A DNA stretch of 64,000 bases from Gp1-AA133 sp963850425 (GCA_963850425.1 CAWKLF010000001.1:868001-932000), one strand, 5' to 3'. Shown: positions 8,934 through 18,379, numbered from the stretch's first letter. Notes: generated from the letters alone by a model not told the origin. Numbers and translations are program-made.

Positions 8934-10193
8934 TCACCCCCCCGCTTCATACCGCAGCGCTTCAATTGGATCGATCGACGCTGCGCGCCGTGCCGGGTAG
9001 AGCGCCGAGAGCACCGCGATCATGCCCAGCAGAGTGCACGCCAGCAATCCCGTGCCCCACGTGGGCAACAGGCCTGCAAAGAATTCCGGCATGGGCAACA
9101 TGTTTACGAGGGCGCACAGCCCATATGCGACGCCTAGTCCCACGGCACCGCTAAGGCCCGCGATTAACAACGCCTCGAAAAAGAACTGGCGCAGGATTTC
9201 GTCGCCGCGCGCGCCCAGCGCTTTGCGCACGCCGATTTCGCGCGTTCGCTCGCGCACCGCGACCAGCATGACGTTCATCACGCCCAGCCCGCCGAGCACC
9301 AGCGTGACCAGGCCAACGGCGCCCAGAAAATATTTCATACCGTTGGTCATGGTCTCGAAAGCTTTGGCTTCCTGCACGGTGTCCCACACCGGGCAGGCTT
9401 CCTTGTCATTGGGGTCGAAGTTGTGGAGATGTCCGAGGGCGCGGCGGATCTGATATTTGCATACGTCGTGTACATCGACCGAGCGCGGCGTCACGAGCAA
9501 CTGGTCGAGTTCATGCGCGGTGGAGGGCGGCTTCGCCGGAAAGTCGCGCTGCATGGTGGCAAACGGGATGAAAACCTTGTTCACGTCCCAGCCGTCGTAG
9601 CTGGAGTCTTGCTTCTTCTTTTCCATGACGCCGATCACGGTGTAAGGAAAATCGTTGAGATGGATGGTCTGGCCGACTGCTCCGCCGCTGGGGAACAATT
9701 GCCTGGCGGCGTCGGTGCCGAGGAAGGCGACGCGGCGTGCTTCCTTCTGGTCGTTCTCGTTGTAGAAGCGGCCTTCGCCAGGATTGAGCGTGCGCACCCA
9801 GCCGAACGCGGGCAGGGATCCGGTGACCAGAAATGCCGCGTTATTGAACGCGCTATGGGTGCGCACCGTGTCCTGCTCAAGCTCGGGCAGAATGTATTCG
9901 CACTCGGTGGCGTTCTCCTGAAGATAGGGTAAGTCGTCGTCGCTCCAGCGAACGGGGCGCCCGGCGCGCTGGCCGCCCGCCTGCAGGCTGGTGCGGCCGT
10001 GGAAGACAATCATCACGTCTTTGCCCAGGGTCTGGGCGACCTTGGCCTGGCCCACGCGCAATCCCTCGCCCGCAGCCACCATGAGTACGATCGACACGAT
10101 GCCCCAGGCAATCCCGAACATGGTCAAAAATGTACGCAGCTTGTGGGACCAGAGCGTGCGGAAAACGTCGCCGATGAGATCGCGCAGAACCAT
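8934..10193 (-). CDS. MacB-like ABC transporter permease
   Basis: A 419-residue MacB/FtsX-type permease with the same plan as its downstream neighbour: an N-terminal helix (TFLTMFGIAWGIVSIVLMVAA), a periplasmic domain, and a C-terminal FtsX domain with REIGVRKALGARGDEIL and a final IDPIEALRYE. It probably heads a two-gene unit with the gene at 7591-8847. Neither carries an ATPase. The two proteins share both terminal motifs but differ widely in the periplasmic part, which suggests an old duplication. Confidence 0.9.
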   Translation of the reverse strand: MVLRDLIGDVFRTLWSHKLRTFLTMFGIAWGIVSIVLMVAAGEGLRVGQAKVAQTLGKDVMIVFHGRTSLQAGGQRAGRPVRWSDDDLPYLQENATECEYILPELEQDTVRTHSAFNNAAFLVTGSLPAFGWVRTLNPGEGRFYNENDQKEARRVAFLGTDAARQLFPSGGAVGQTIHLNDFPYTVIGVMEKKKQDSSYDGWDVNKVFIPFATMQRDFPAKPPSTAHELDQLLVTPRSVDVHDVCKYQIRRALGHLHNFDPNDKEACPVWDTVQEAKAFETMTNGMKYFLGAVGLVTLVLGGLGVMNVMLVAVRERTREIGVRKALGARGDEILRQFFFEALLIAGLSGAVGLGVAYGLCALVNMLPMPEFFAGLLPTWGTGLLACTLLGMIAVLSALYPARRAASIDPIEALRYEAGG

Positions 10194-10503
10194 TGCTTTG
10201 TTGGACGGGAGACTCCGGCGTCAGTTAGTTGCCGGAGATTGGCTGACGGCTGCCAGGGTCCGAAAGCCAGCGGAGCGATGGCTGCCGAGAGCATCCCTGC
10301 TGATAGATACGGAATGCGCGCGGACTTTGTTCACGGCGCGGGAAGAGGGGCCATCCCCAAGTCCAGCGGGGTTTTAGCGGGATGGCCATCGAATGTTGGG
10401 GTGCGGGGTTATCGTCGTAGAGATCGGTGCCTGCCCGATGTTCGCAAAAAAGCCTGGTCTGCGGCGCAGTGTCTCGGTGGTGAGATCAGGGCAGGATGTC
10501 AGT
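10194..10503. other. Gene-free spacer with a hairpin element
   Basis: No believable gene. It contains a perfect 9-bp inverted repeat, GGCCATCCC (10349-10357) and GGGATGGCC (10379-10387), with a 21-base loop. There is no T-run on either side, so it is not an obvious intrinsic terminator. It looks like another dispersed palindrome. Confidence 0.6.
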
Positions 10504-11865
10504 CTAAGCAGCGACCGCGCCGACTCTCGACAGCCAGGCGTCGAAATTCCGCAAAGCGGCCTCGCACTGCAGTCGGTGGCGCTCTTTGCGGTCGCGAATC
10601 CGCTTTTCCAGCTCCGGCAACAAATCAAAGGTGATATTTGCGGGCTGGAAGTTGCGCGGATCGGCATGCGTGATGTAGTTCGTCAAAGAGCCAAAGCCGG
10701 AAGCGCGTGGGGGCGCAACGGGTTCTGCGCCGGCGGCGAGGGCTGCGGCGTGTACTCCCGCCATCAGGCCGGTTGCGATTGACTCGACGTAGCCTTCCAC
10801 TCCGCAAATCTGTCCGGCAAACAGGACCTTGGGATGCGCTTTCATCTGCAGGGTTTCGAGCAAGAGCGTGGGAGCGTTGATGTAGGTGTTGCGATGGATC
10901 TGGCCGAAGCGCAGGAAGCGGGCGTTTTCGAGCCCGGGAATCAAACGCAGCACGCGCGCCTGATCGGCATACTTCAAATGATTCTGGAAGCCGACCAGGT
11001 TGTACGAGTCCGCGCGCAGATTTTCCTGGCGCAGTTGCACGACCGCATGCGGCTGCATCCCGGTGCGGGGATCGCGCAGACCCACCGGCTTCATGGGACC
11101 GAAGCGCAGCGTGTCGCGTCCGCGACGCACAATTTCTTCGATGGGGAGACAGCCCTCGAAGTAGTTCAGCTTTTCCCAGTCGCGCTCTACCACGGACTCG
11201 GCCGATACCAGCGCGTCGCAGAAGCGGTCGTAGTCCTCCTTCGACATTGGACAGTTGATGTAGTCAGCCGTCCCTTTGTCGTAGCGGGCGGCTAAATACA
11301 CCTTCGACATGTCGATCGAGTCGGCCTCCACGATCGGACTGATGGAGTCGTAGAAATAAAGCCTGTGTGGCGCGGACGCTGCCGTCCGCGAAATGTCTGG
11401 ATCGTTTTCAGCCTCGCTGAGCCGCCCAATCTCGGCAGCCAGACAATCTGAAGTCAAAGGGCCGGTGGCAATGATAGTGATCCGGCTCGCATCGACGGCC
11501 GCAACTTCCTCGCGCCGAACAGTAATGAGGGGTTCGCGTGACACGGCCTCGGTGACCTTCGCGGAAAACGCGGTGCGATCGACCGCGAGCGCGTGGCCTG
11601 CCGGCACCGCGCAGGCTCGCGCGATTTCGAGGAGCAATGATCCGGCGCGACGCATCTCTTCTTTCAACAGCCAGGGAGCGGTGTTCTCGCTATCGGACTT
11701 CAGCGAGTTCGAGCACACCAGTTCGGCGAACTCCCCGGTTTGATGCGCGGGCGTCGAGCGCACCGGACGCATCTCGCACAACTCGACCGCGATGCCGCGG
11801 CGCGCGCATTGCCACGCCGCTTCGGAGCCCGCTAGTCCTGCGCCGATAATGCGTACCCCCGTCAC
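10504..11865 (-). CDS. trmFO: Folate/FAD-dependent tRNA m5U54 methyltransferase TrmFO
   Basis: Makes ribothymidine at position 54 of tRNA using methylenetetrahydrofolate and FADH2. The 453-residue product begins with the FAD motif IIGAGLAGSEAAWQ and keeps TrmFO signatures MRPVRSTPAHQTGEFAELVC, CSNSLKSD and YFYDSISPIVEADSID-like FYDSISPIVE. The GTG start at 11865 overlaps the acetyltransferase stop by four bases, suggesting translational coupling. Residues about 151-167 (EAENDPDISRTAASAPH) are an insertion not expected in the family, and their DNA contains a palindrome. The C-terminus ends within a few residues of the usual end. Confidence 0.96.
   Translation of the reverse strand: MTGVRIIGAGLAGSEAAWQCARRGIAVELCEMRPVRSTPAHQTGEFAELVCSNSLKSDSENTAPWLLKEEMRRAGSLLLEIARACAVPAGHALAVDRTAFSAKVTEAVSREPLITVRREEVAAVDASRITIIATGPLTSDCLAAEIGRLSEAENDPDISRTAASAPHRLYFYDSISPIVEADSIDMSKVYLAARYDKGTADYINCPMSKEDYDRFCDALVSAESVVERDWEKLNYFEGCLPIEEIVRRGRDTLRFGPMKPVGLRDPRTGMQPHAVVQLRQENLRADSYNLVGFQNHLKYADQARVLRLIPGLENARFLRFGQIHRNTYINAPTLLLETLQMKAHPKVLFAGQICGVEGYVESIATGLMAGVHAAALAAGAEPVAPPRASGFGSLTNYITHADPRNFQPANITFDLLPELEKRIRDRKERHRLQCEAALRNFDAWLSRVGAVAA
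11364..11414. repeat. Palindromic element in frame inside trmFO
   Basis: CGCGGAC-GCTGCC-GTCCGCG (about 11371-11390) forms a perfect 7-bp stem with a 6-base loop. On the coding strand it is read as ISRTAASAP, between the conserved sub-sequences AAEIGRLS and HRLYFYDSISPIVE. No second copy is visible in this window, so the call rests on the palindrome and on the break in family conservation. Confidence 0.6.
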
Positions 11866-12344
11866 CGTGCTGCACCTTCCGCCAGCCGGCGCAATGGCTC
11901 GCCATCGAGAATCATTTCTTTCCAGTCATCAAAAGGTTCCGCGCCCAGCTTTTTGTAGAAGTCGATGGCCGGCTGATTCCAGCCGAGCACCACCCAGCGC
12001 ATCGCACCGAGGCCCTCCCGTAGCGCAATCGCCGCGACCTCGGCCATCAGAAGCTTGCCGATCCCTTTGCCGCGAAATTCTTCGCGCACGTAGATATCTT
12101 CCAGAAATAATCCGGGCCCCTGGAAACTGCTGTAGAACGGAAAGTAGATGACGTAGCCGGCGAGTTTGCCGTCCCACTCCGGCAGCAAGGTGCGAAAACG
12201 GGGAGTGGGGCCAAAGCCGTCGTGACGAAGCGACTCTTCGGTGACCGTGACGTACTGGAGCAGACGCTCGAAGGTGGCGAACTCCACGACCATCCGCCGG
12301 AGGGCGGGCACATCTTCGATGGTGGCAGCGCGGATGCGAAGCAT
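11862..12344 (-). CDS. GNAT-family N-acetyltransferase
   Basis: From the ATG at 12344 (MLRIRAATIEDVPALRRMV) it is 160 residues, the size of a single GNAT domain. The acetyl-CoA pyrophosphate loop is visible as REEFRGKGIGKLLM, followed by the typical VLGWNQPAIDFYKKLGAEPF end. The pattern is close to diamine/spermidine acetyltransferase-like proteins, but the substrate cannot be assigned. A longer frame upstream reads through repeats and is not credible. Its stop overlaps the trmFO start. Confidence 0.9.
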   Translation of the reverse strand: MLRIRAATIEDVPALRRMVVEFATFERLLQYVTVTEESLRHDGFGPTPRFRTLLPEWDGKLAGYVIYFPFYSSFQGPGLFLEDIYVREEFRGKGIGKLLMAEVAAIALREGLGAMRWVVLGWNQPAIDFYKKLGAEPFDDWKEMILDGEPLRRLAEGAAR

Positions 12345-12711
12345 GTCAGTGGGAAAGTCCAGTCGGGTCGCGAGGACGGAAAGAACTCGTCTGCTTATTA
12401 TATCGAACGAACGCAGACTAACTTCATGGCATGCACCCCACTCATCGAGCCCAAACCTGCCAGCGGCGGGAAACGTACCCGATTCTTTCGCTTTCGGGAT
12501 TCTCTGTGTATCTGCGACTCTGTGGTGAATCCGGCTTTCCGGGACCGCGGCAGTGACGAAGAGCCTGGCGAAACCGTGGTATCGCACTTTCGACTGTGTT
12601 CGTCGGGCGCCTCACTCCGCTCAAGATGACAGATCAGCAGACTGGTAGGTTCGATCGCCGGGTCACTGTTCAACATTCCGGTCGTAGTCTTGGCGTCGGC
12701 TGGAACGTGAA
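12345..12711. other. Repeat-filled spacer
   Basis: No gene seen. It holds two dispersed elements: TCTGTGTATCTGCGACTCTG plus TGGTGAA (12501-12529; the 'CCACAGAGTC' family) and the arm GGCGCCTCACTCCGCTCAAG followed by ATGACA (about 12606-12631; the 'GTCATCCTGAGCG' family). Confidence 0.7.
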
Positions 12712-14130
12712 TCAGGCTCGCAGCTCTCGCGCGGCGTCCAGCACCTCGGGCACGATCGCGTCGATGTCGGAATCCTTGGTCAGATGATTCACGATGCAAA
12801 CGCGCAGGCAGAATTTGTTCTTCAATTCCGCATTCGAAATATAAATCCTGCCTCGACGGAGTATCCGCTTCAGCAGCGCCAGGTTGAAGGCATTGCGTTC
12901 TTCGTCGGAGGCGTCCTCGCGCACCAGGTGCCGGAAGCAGACCGCGCTCAATTCCACCGGAGCAAGCCGTTCCAGCAGCGGTGCAGGGTCGATGGCTCGC
13001 GCCAGTTGCTGCGCGTGATCCAGATCGCGTTGGATGGCAGCGCGAAAGCTGTCCAGGCCGTGATAACGCAACGAAAGCCACAGCTTCAATGCGCGGCAAC
13101 GCCGTGAGAGCTCCATCGACTCTTCAAAGAAGGCGAAGCCTTCGATTGGATCAGAGCTGAGCTGCTTCGCATAGGAACCGGTGTACATGAAGGTCTTGCG
13201 CGCGTTGTCGATGTCGCGATACAGCAGGCAGCCGCAATCGAGCGGCTGATAGAGCCATTTGTGCGGATCGAGCGAGAGCGAGTCCACCTGCGCGAGGCCG
13301 TCAAATTTTTCAGGCGCGGCGATGGCGGCGAGCGCGCCGTAAGCGCCGTCCACGTGAAGCCAGAGACCGTATGCGCGGGCAATCTCACCGATTTCGCGCA
13401 GTGGATCGATGGCGCCGGTATTCACCGTGCCCGCCGACGCCACAACTGCAATCGGAGTTTTCCCCTGGGCTTTGTCTTCGCGGACCGCGCGCTCCAGCTC
13501 CGACGGAACCATCCGGTAGGCATCGTCGCAAGCAATGTAGCGCAGGTGATCGCGGCCGATACCCAGCATGGCCACCGCCTTCGGCACTGCCATGTGAACC
13601 TGCTCGGACGCGTAGATGACGCCGGCGTTCGCGCCCCACAAGCCGCGCTCGTTGCCGGGAGTTTTCGCTTCGCGCGCCATGGCGAGGCCCATCAGGTTGG
13701 CGGGCGATCCGCCGCCGGTGAGCGTTCCGTAGAAGCCCTTGCAGCCGACCGCTTGGGCCAGCCAGCGCACGACCGTGCGCTCGATCGTGATGCCGGAGGG
13801 TGAAGAGCGCCACGCCGTCATGTTCTGGTTGAGGACGGAGGCGAACAGATCGCCCAGCGCGGCCACCGGCTCGCCCGGGCCCTGCACGTAGCCAAAGAAG
13901 CGACCGTTTTGCACGCGCCCCTTGTCCATCACATCGCGCAGCGCGGCAAGGGCCTGCGCTCCCATCCCATGCTCGGGCAGATCGACGGCGAACATCCGCT
14001 CGGCTTCCTGCCCGCTGGTGGCGGGGAAGGTCGAGCGCGTGTCGAGCGTTGCGAAATATTCGGCGGACAGGGCTACCACCTCATCGGCCAGCCGGCGGAA
14101 TTCCTGGTCGGAAAGTTCTAGCGGTCTCAT
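12712..14130 (-). CDS. PLP-dependent amino-acid decarboxylase (aromatic-L-amino-acid decarboxylase family)
   Basis: Group II pyridoxal-phosphate decarboxylase, 472 residues from the ATG at 14130 (MRPLELSDQEFRRLADEVV). The PLP-binding lysine is in SLDPHKWLYQ, the cofactor-contacting HVDGAYG motif precedes it, and SSPSGITIERTVVRWL and TGGGSPANL are typical of the aromatic-amino-acid/tyrosine decarboxylases. The exact substrate (tyrosine, tryptophan, glutamate or other) cannot be read from sequence. The gene stands alone between repeat-bearing spacers. Confidence 0.9.
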   Translation of the reverse strand: MRPLELSDQEFRRLADEVVALSAEYFATLDTRSTFPATSGQEAERMFAVDLPEHGMGAQALAALRDVMDKGRVQNGRFFGYVQGPGEPVAALGDLFASVLNQNMTAWRSSPSGITIERTVVRWLAQAVGCKGFYGTLTGGGSPANLMGLAMAREAKTPGNERGLWGANAGVIYASEQVHMAVPKAVAMLGIGRDHLRYIACDDAYRMVPSELERAVREDKAQGKTPIAVVASAGTVNTGAIDPLREIGEIARAYGLWLHVDGAYGALAAIAAPEKFDGLAQVDSLSLDPHKWLYQPLDCGCLLYRDIDNARKTFMYTGSYAKQLSSDPIEGFAFFEESMELSRRCRALKLWLSLRYHGLDSFRAAIQRDLDHAQQLARAIDPAPLLERLAPVELSAVCFRHLVREDASDEERNAFNLALLKRILRRGRIYISNAELKNKFCLRVCIVNHLTKDSDIDAIVPEVLDAARELRA

Positions 14131-14375
14131 AAAAGGGGAATTTAAACACAGGGAAGGCAGAGACATTGTCACAAAAGAGCACGGCGCTTAATGAAGAGTT
14201 CTCTTGTCATTCCGACTAGGCTCGCAGCGGAGCCCAACGAATCTACCCCCTTCGTGGCGCCCGCGAGGAAACAGAGTGACGCCGTTCGGAATGACGCGGC
14301 AGTGCCTGGGTATTCCTCCCCTGCACTCCGTGGTTAAACGATTGCCTCGCTGCGGGAGGAGTACAGCAACATTGA

Positions 14376-15500
14376 TTATTTCTGCAACCGCACCGTGCTT
14401 CCAGTCAGTGCCGACCGTCGCGCAGCATCCAGGATCTCGACCACAATCACGTTGGTATCGAGCGACGTCGGCGTGTCGGGCATTGCGCCCTCGAGTACGA
14501 CAGCGCGCAGCTCGGAGATCGAATCGTCATACGGTGCGGCGATCGGCTTTCCGGCGACAATTGTCTCGTCGCCAGTGATGCGTACCCGCACATCGTCTCT
14601 CTTTACTGTGAAGACCTGACCGTGTTGTCCATAAACCTCCATATCTTTGCGATCGAACGGCCAATTCCATGACGCCTGAATAATCGCCACCGCCTTGGGA
14701 TACGTAAGCACCACCGTGGCTTCGTCATCGACATGCGGATAGATCTCGGGCTTGATCTGCTGCGTCACCGCGGTCACGCTATCGGGCCGGCGACCCTCCA
14801 TGAGCCATGTCGCGAGATCCGCGCCATAGCAGCCGAAGTCAAACAGTGCGCCTGCGCCGTCCAGCTTCGGATCGGTGAGCCACACAAAAAACTCGGGCGG
14901 CACGCCGATCTCCTGGGGTCCCGGATGGCCATCGTGAACCACGATTCGGCGTACCTGGCCGAGCGACCCGTCGTGCACCAGGTCATACGCGGCATGATTG
15001 CTGCGATACCAAGTCGTCTCGTAATTCACCAGCACCGGAATTTTCGCTGACCGCGCCGCCTCCTGGATGGCGCGCGCGTCCTCGACGCTCACGGCCAGCG
15101 GCTTTTCCACCATCACGGCAACATGGTGACGCGCAGCGATCTCTACCAGCCGCCGGTGGTCGTACGTGCTGGTATACCCGAGTACCGCATCCGGATGCGT
15201 TGCCTGAATCGCCTCGCCAAGATCGGAATAATAGAGCTTGTTATTCAAGTTGAACCTCTTCGCGTACTGATCAAACAGTTCGCGGTTCGGTTCGATGATG
15301 CCGACGATCTCCAGATCCGGCCGCTTCTGATAGTGCTCAAGAAATCCCGCAGCGTGGCCGTGTACAAGGCCGGCGATAACCACGCGCAGCGGTTTGGTGC
15401 CCGACTGGGCCGGACCCTGAGCCGCAATAGCAGGCACCAGCAAGAGGGCGCTAAGCACTAACGGAAAGAGTCGCAGCGTAAAAACCTCCCAACGAGTCAT
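14376..15500 (-). CDS. Exported Gfo/Idh/MocA-family oxidoreductase
   Basis: A 374-residue protein with a signal peptide (about 1-27, LFPLVLSALLLVPAIAAQG) followed by a Rossmann domain (PLRVVIAGLVHGHAAGF) and the family motif VMVEKPLAVS. The NAD(P)-binding Gly motif is atypical (GLVHGHAAG instead of GxGxxG/A), a variant common in exported relatives. Likely periplasmic sugar or cyclitol dehydrogenase or oxidoreductase; substrate unknown. No sugar transporter is adjacent. Confidence 0.85.
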   Translation of the reverse strand: MTRWEVFTLRLFPLVLSALLLVPAIAAQGPAQSGTKPLRVVIAGLVHGHAAGFLEHYQKRPDLEIVGIIEPNRELFDQYAKRFNLNNKLYYSDLGEAIQATHPDAVLGYTSTYDHRRLVEIAARHHVAVMVEKPLAVSVEDARAIQEAARSAKIPVLVNYETTWYRSNHAAYDLVHDGSLGQVRRIVVHDGHPGPQEIGVPPEFFVWLTDPKLDGAGALFDFGCYGADLATWLMEGRRPDSVTAVTQQIKPEIYPHVDDEATVVLTYPKAVAIIQASWNWPFDRKDMEVYGQHGQVFTVKRDDVRVRITGDETIVAGKPIAAPYDDSISELRAVVLEGAMPDTPTSLDTNVIVVEILDAARRSALTGSTVRLQK

Positions 15501-15553
15501 GCCGTTTCTCCTGGTTCGTTCCGAATAGGTTCACTCCAGGCAAACTGTCGTCG

Positions 15554-16360
15554 CTACAGCGGCGCCCGTTCGAGTCGGAAAAAGAACACGATGTTCAGTG
15601 CGACGATACCGGCGCACAGGATCACGACCAGCGGCGCACTCTCTGAGGCCAACCAATAGACGAAGAAAATCGTCGAAGAAACGATGACTGCCGAAAAACC
15701 CAGCAACACAAGCAGGCGAATCCAGGCTGCCGCTCGCCCCCGAGTCGTCCACAGTACAATCACGAAGGCTAGAATGAAGATCCAAACGACGTGACCAAAG
15801 ATCAAGCCAACCACGGGATTGTCGAGCACCCGCTCCGGCATGATGCCCGATTTCATGGCAATCCATCCCACAAACAGGATTGCGCACATGCCCAGAAAAC
15901 TCTGCCGCAGCAACTGTGAACGCAACGGCGCCATTGCGTAACGCTTCGCATCATCCGCCATCTGCGTGGACTGCTCGAACAGATCCGGCGGTCTTTCGCG
16001 CAGTTGGGAGATTGCCTCTGTCCAATGGCGCCACAGGAAGATGCACCCGAGTAGAAGCGTCATGAACGCGGCCGCACCGAACAGGACGAAAAATATGTGC
16101 AGGCCCCAATCCAACGGATCTTTGGAGGCAAGGTCCGATACCGCTGTCGCGCCGAGGAAGAGAGCCGATAGTGATAAGCCGATAAGAAAGTCGGGGCGAC
16201 TGGTCCAGTAACGACTATCGGTGGCCGGGTACAGCCCATCGGGTTGACTTACAAAGCGCCCGTATTTTCGAGCCCGTTCCCTGAGCAAGTAGTATCCCAG
16301 CGTGGAAAACAGGCCCAGCCCTGCGCAGATCGTGCCGCATGGGTATGCGATGTTTATCAT
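15554..16360 (-). CDS. Predicted multi-pass membrane protein of unknown function
   Basis: I do not recognise a family. From the ATG at 16360 it has 268 residues and about seven hydrophobic segments: near 5-25, 55-75, 85-110, 155-175, 185-205, 215-235 and 240-260. A polar stretch between the third and fourth (REEPPDLFEQSTQM-like) is probably cytoplasmic or periplasmic. A TTG at 16408, seven bases after the selB stop, could be the start instead and would add 16 residues. Being just downstream of selB in the same direction, it may be co-transcribed, but nothing ties the functions together. Confidence 0.65.
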   Translation of the reverse strand: MINIAYPCGTICAGLGLFSTLGYYLLRERARKYGRFVSQPDGLYPATDSRYWTSRPDFLIGLSLSALFLGATAVSDLASKDPLDWGLHIFFVLFGAAAFMTLLLGCIFLWRHWTEAISQLRERPPDLFEQSTQMADDAKRYAMAPLRSQLLRQSFLGMCAILFVGWIAMKSGIMPERVLDNPVVGLIFGHVVWIFILAFVIVLWTTRGRAAAWIRLLVLLGFSAVIVSSTIFFVYWLASESAPLVVILCAGIVALNIVFFFRLERAPL

Positions 16361-16414
16361 GCTCGGCAATGAACGTCGAGGAATTGTATTCTCTTCGGCG
16401 CCCTCCAAGGAACG

Positions 16415-18379
16415 TTACAGAATCACCCGTTCGTCCCCGACCCGCCGCGTCACGCGCTCCCGATCGAGATACTCCAGTAACGGAATCGCATACTTGCGGC
16501 TTACACCCGTCATCTCCTTGAACTTGGCCACATCGATCTTGGCAACGCCTCCTGTCGCAGTCCTCGCCTTGTACGCCGCCATCCGGCTGCGCAGATGCGC
16601 GAGCGCCGACTGGTGAAAAACCAGATCCTCGGAAATCTTGATCAGCACTCTATCGCGTAGAAGCAAGGTGACGATCTTCTGGGCACGGGCCTTGTCGACT
16701 TTCAGGTCGGCAAGCACAGCGCTGAGCGCGGGAACCTTCAACCCTGCTGACGAGAAAGCTTGTTCGATGACCTTCTTCGACTCAGCTTCTTCATCTTTCA
16801 TGACGACCCCGCGGCCCGGCAGGTGGACGAGATCGCCGGAGAGCGTGAGTTTTTTTTCGCGCACAAGCAGTTCCACAGCCGCCGCACATACATCAGCGGA
16901 TGCTCGGACCGTCTCACGGAGTTCTTCCCGGCTCATTCCGGGCACAAGCGGATTCTGTTTGTGAAAATCCTCAACCGTGCTCAGGAGATACAGTTTCAGC
17001 CCTTCGATGGCTGAACCATGGACATACCTCTCGGCGAGATGGAAGACCCTTCCTCGACTCACATGGTCTGCCAGCAGATTGAGCAGGGGCGTTCGCCCCC
17101 AGCCGGTTTCGGCGGTAAGCTGCGCGATCGATCGACCTTCATGCCCCCGCCGAGCAATGCGTGCACGAACCGCAGCTTCCCGGTTGCCGCCATCCAGCAC
17201 TTTCAGAAACGGCAGTACGGCGTCCTTGCGGATTCGCTGCATTGGCGAAGCGTCAAGCACCAGGCCTCCGCCGATCGTCACGACAGGAGAAAACTGCCGC
17301 ACGATGAAGCGATCACCGGGCAGCAGGAGGGTGGGTTCGCTCAGGCGCAGCTGTGCATACGCAGTTGCGCCGGGCTTCACCGACTTACTTTCATAGAGGG
17401 CGACCTCGGCGATTGTCTCCGACGTGTACGCGTGCAGGTGCACGCGCGCGCGATCCTTCAGAGGCTTTGCGGAGGGCAGCAGAGATAGCGAGACATCGAT
17501 CCGTTTTGTCGATAGAAACGTAGCCGGCGGCGCGAGCATCATGCCGCGTGCCAGGTCTTCCACGGTTACCCCGGCGAGGTTCAGTGCGGTGCGCTGCCCG
17601 GCCATCGCCCGATCCGCGGACTCGCCGTGAACCTGCACGCCGCGAACACGAACGCCCTTGGCAATGGGGAAGACTTCCAGTTCATCTTCTTTGCGGATCG
17701 TGCCCGCGACCAGCGTGCCCGTGACTACCGTGCCGAAGCCTTTCATGGTGAAGACGCGGTCAATGGGCAGACGCACCAGGGCGGTCGAATCCTTCGCGGG
17801 AACTTCGGCGGCAACCTTGGCCAAGGCTGCCCTTAGTTCGGGTAAGCCTGCGCCGGTGAGCGAACTGACGGCGACGATCGGCGATCCGCTGCTGGCGCGC
17901 GTGCTAGAAGGGTCTGCGTCTCCGCTGGTTGAGCGGGTTGGATCAAGAAACGATCCGCGCAGGAATTCCTCCACTTCGAGGCGGACGACATCGAGTGTCT
18001 CAGGGTCGACTGCATCGGATTTGGTGAGTACCGTGATGCCGCGACCCACGGCCAGCAGGCGGCAGATGTCGAAGTGTTCGCGGGTTTGCGGCTTGATGGA
18101 CTCGTCGGCCGCGATCACCAGCAGTACCAGGTCGATGCCCCCCACACCGGCCAGCATGTTGCGCACGAAGCGCTCGTGCCCGGGGACGTCCACGAAACCA
18201 AGGCGCAACGTTTCGCCACTGGGTCCGGGAAGTTCCAGATGGGCAAAGCCAATGTCGATGGTGATGCCGCGGCGCTTCTCCTCTTCGAGCCGGTCGGCAT
18301 CAATGCCGGTCAGGGCTTTGACCAGGGCGGTCTTGCCGTGATCGATGTGCCCGGCGGTGCCGACGATGACAGATTTCAT
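16415..18379 (-). CDS. selB: Selenocysteine-specific translation elongation factor SelB
   Basis: GTPase that delivers Sec-tRNA to UGA codons with a SECIS element. The 654-residue product starts with VGTAGHIDHGKT (G1), has the G2 segment RRGITIDIGFA and G3 DVPGHERFV, then EF-Tu-like domains 2-3 (about 190-370) and C-terminal winged-helix repeats (about 390-654) that bind the SECIS hairpin. Residues about 147-164 (TRSTSGDADPSSTRASS) are an extra segment between EFLRGSFLD and GSPIVAVSSLTG, where relatives run through directly. selA, selD and tRNA-Sec are not in the window. Confidence 0.96.
   Translation of the reverse strand: MKSVIVGTAGHIDHGKTALVKALTGIDADRLEEEKRRGITIDIGFAHLELPGPSGETLRLGFVDVPGHERFVRNMLAGVGGIDLVLLVIAADESIKPQTREHFDICRLLAVGRGITVLTKSDAVDPETLDVVRLEVEEFLRGSFLDPTRSTSGDADPSSTRASSGSPIVAVSSLTGAGLPELRAALAKVAAEVPAKDSTALVRLPIDRVFTMKGFGTVVTGTLVAGTIRKEDELEVFPIAKGVRVRGVQVHGESADRAMAGQRTALNLAGVTVEDLARGMMLAPPATFLSTKRIDVSLSLLPSAKPLKDRARVHLHAYTSETIAEVALYESKSVKPGATAYAQLRLSEPTLLLPGDRFIVRQFSPVVTIGGGLVLDASPMQRIRKDAVLPFLKVLDGGNREAAVRARIARRGHEGRSIAQLTAETGWGRTPLLNLLADHVSRGRVFHLAERYVHGSAIEGLKLYLLSTVEDFHKQNPLVPGMSREELRETVRASADVCAAAVELLVREKKLTLSGDLVHLPGRGVVMKDEEAESKKVIEQAFSSAGLKVPALSAVLADLKVDKARAQKIVTLLLRDRVLIKISEDLVFHQSALAHLRSRMAAYKARTATGGVAKIDVAKFKEMTGVSRKYAIPLLEYLDRERVTRRVGDERVIL
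17888..17941. repeat. Suspected in-frame insertion in selB
   Basis: About 54 bases encoding a Ser/Thr/Asp-rich segment at the end of the SelB GTPase region. It interrupts a conserved run and is a multiple of three. It contains CGCTGGTTGAGCGG, a weak inverted repeat. I find no second copy here, so it is less secure than the mnmE, purL and ligase insertions. Confidence 0.4.

Noticed and set aside
12344..12587. 81-residue N-terminal extension of the acetyltransferase
   Set aside because: It reads through two dispersed repeats and the GNAT domain starts at the ATG at 12344.
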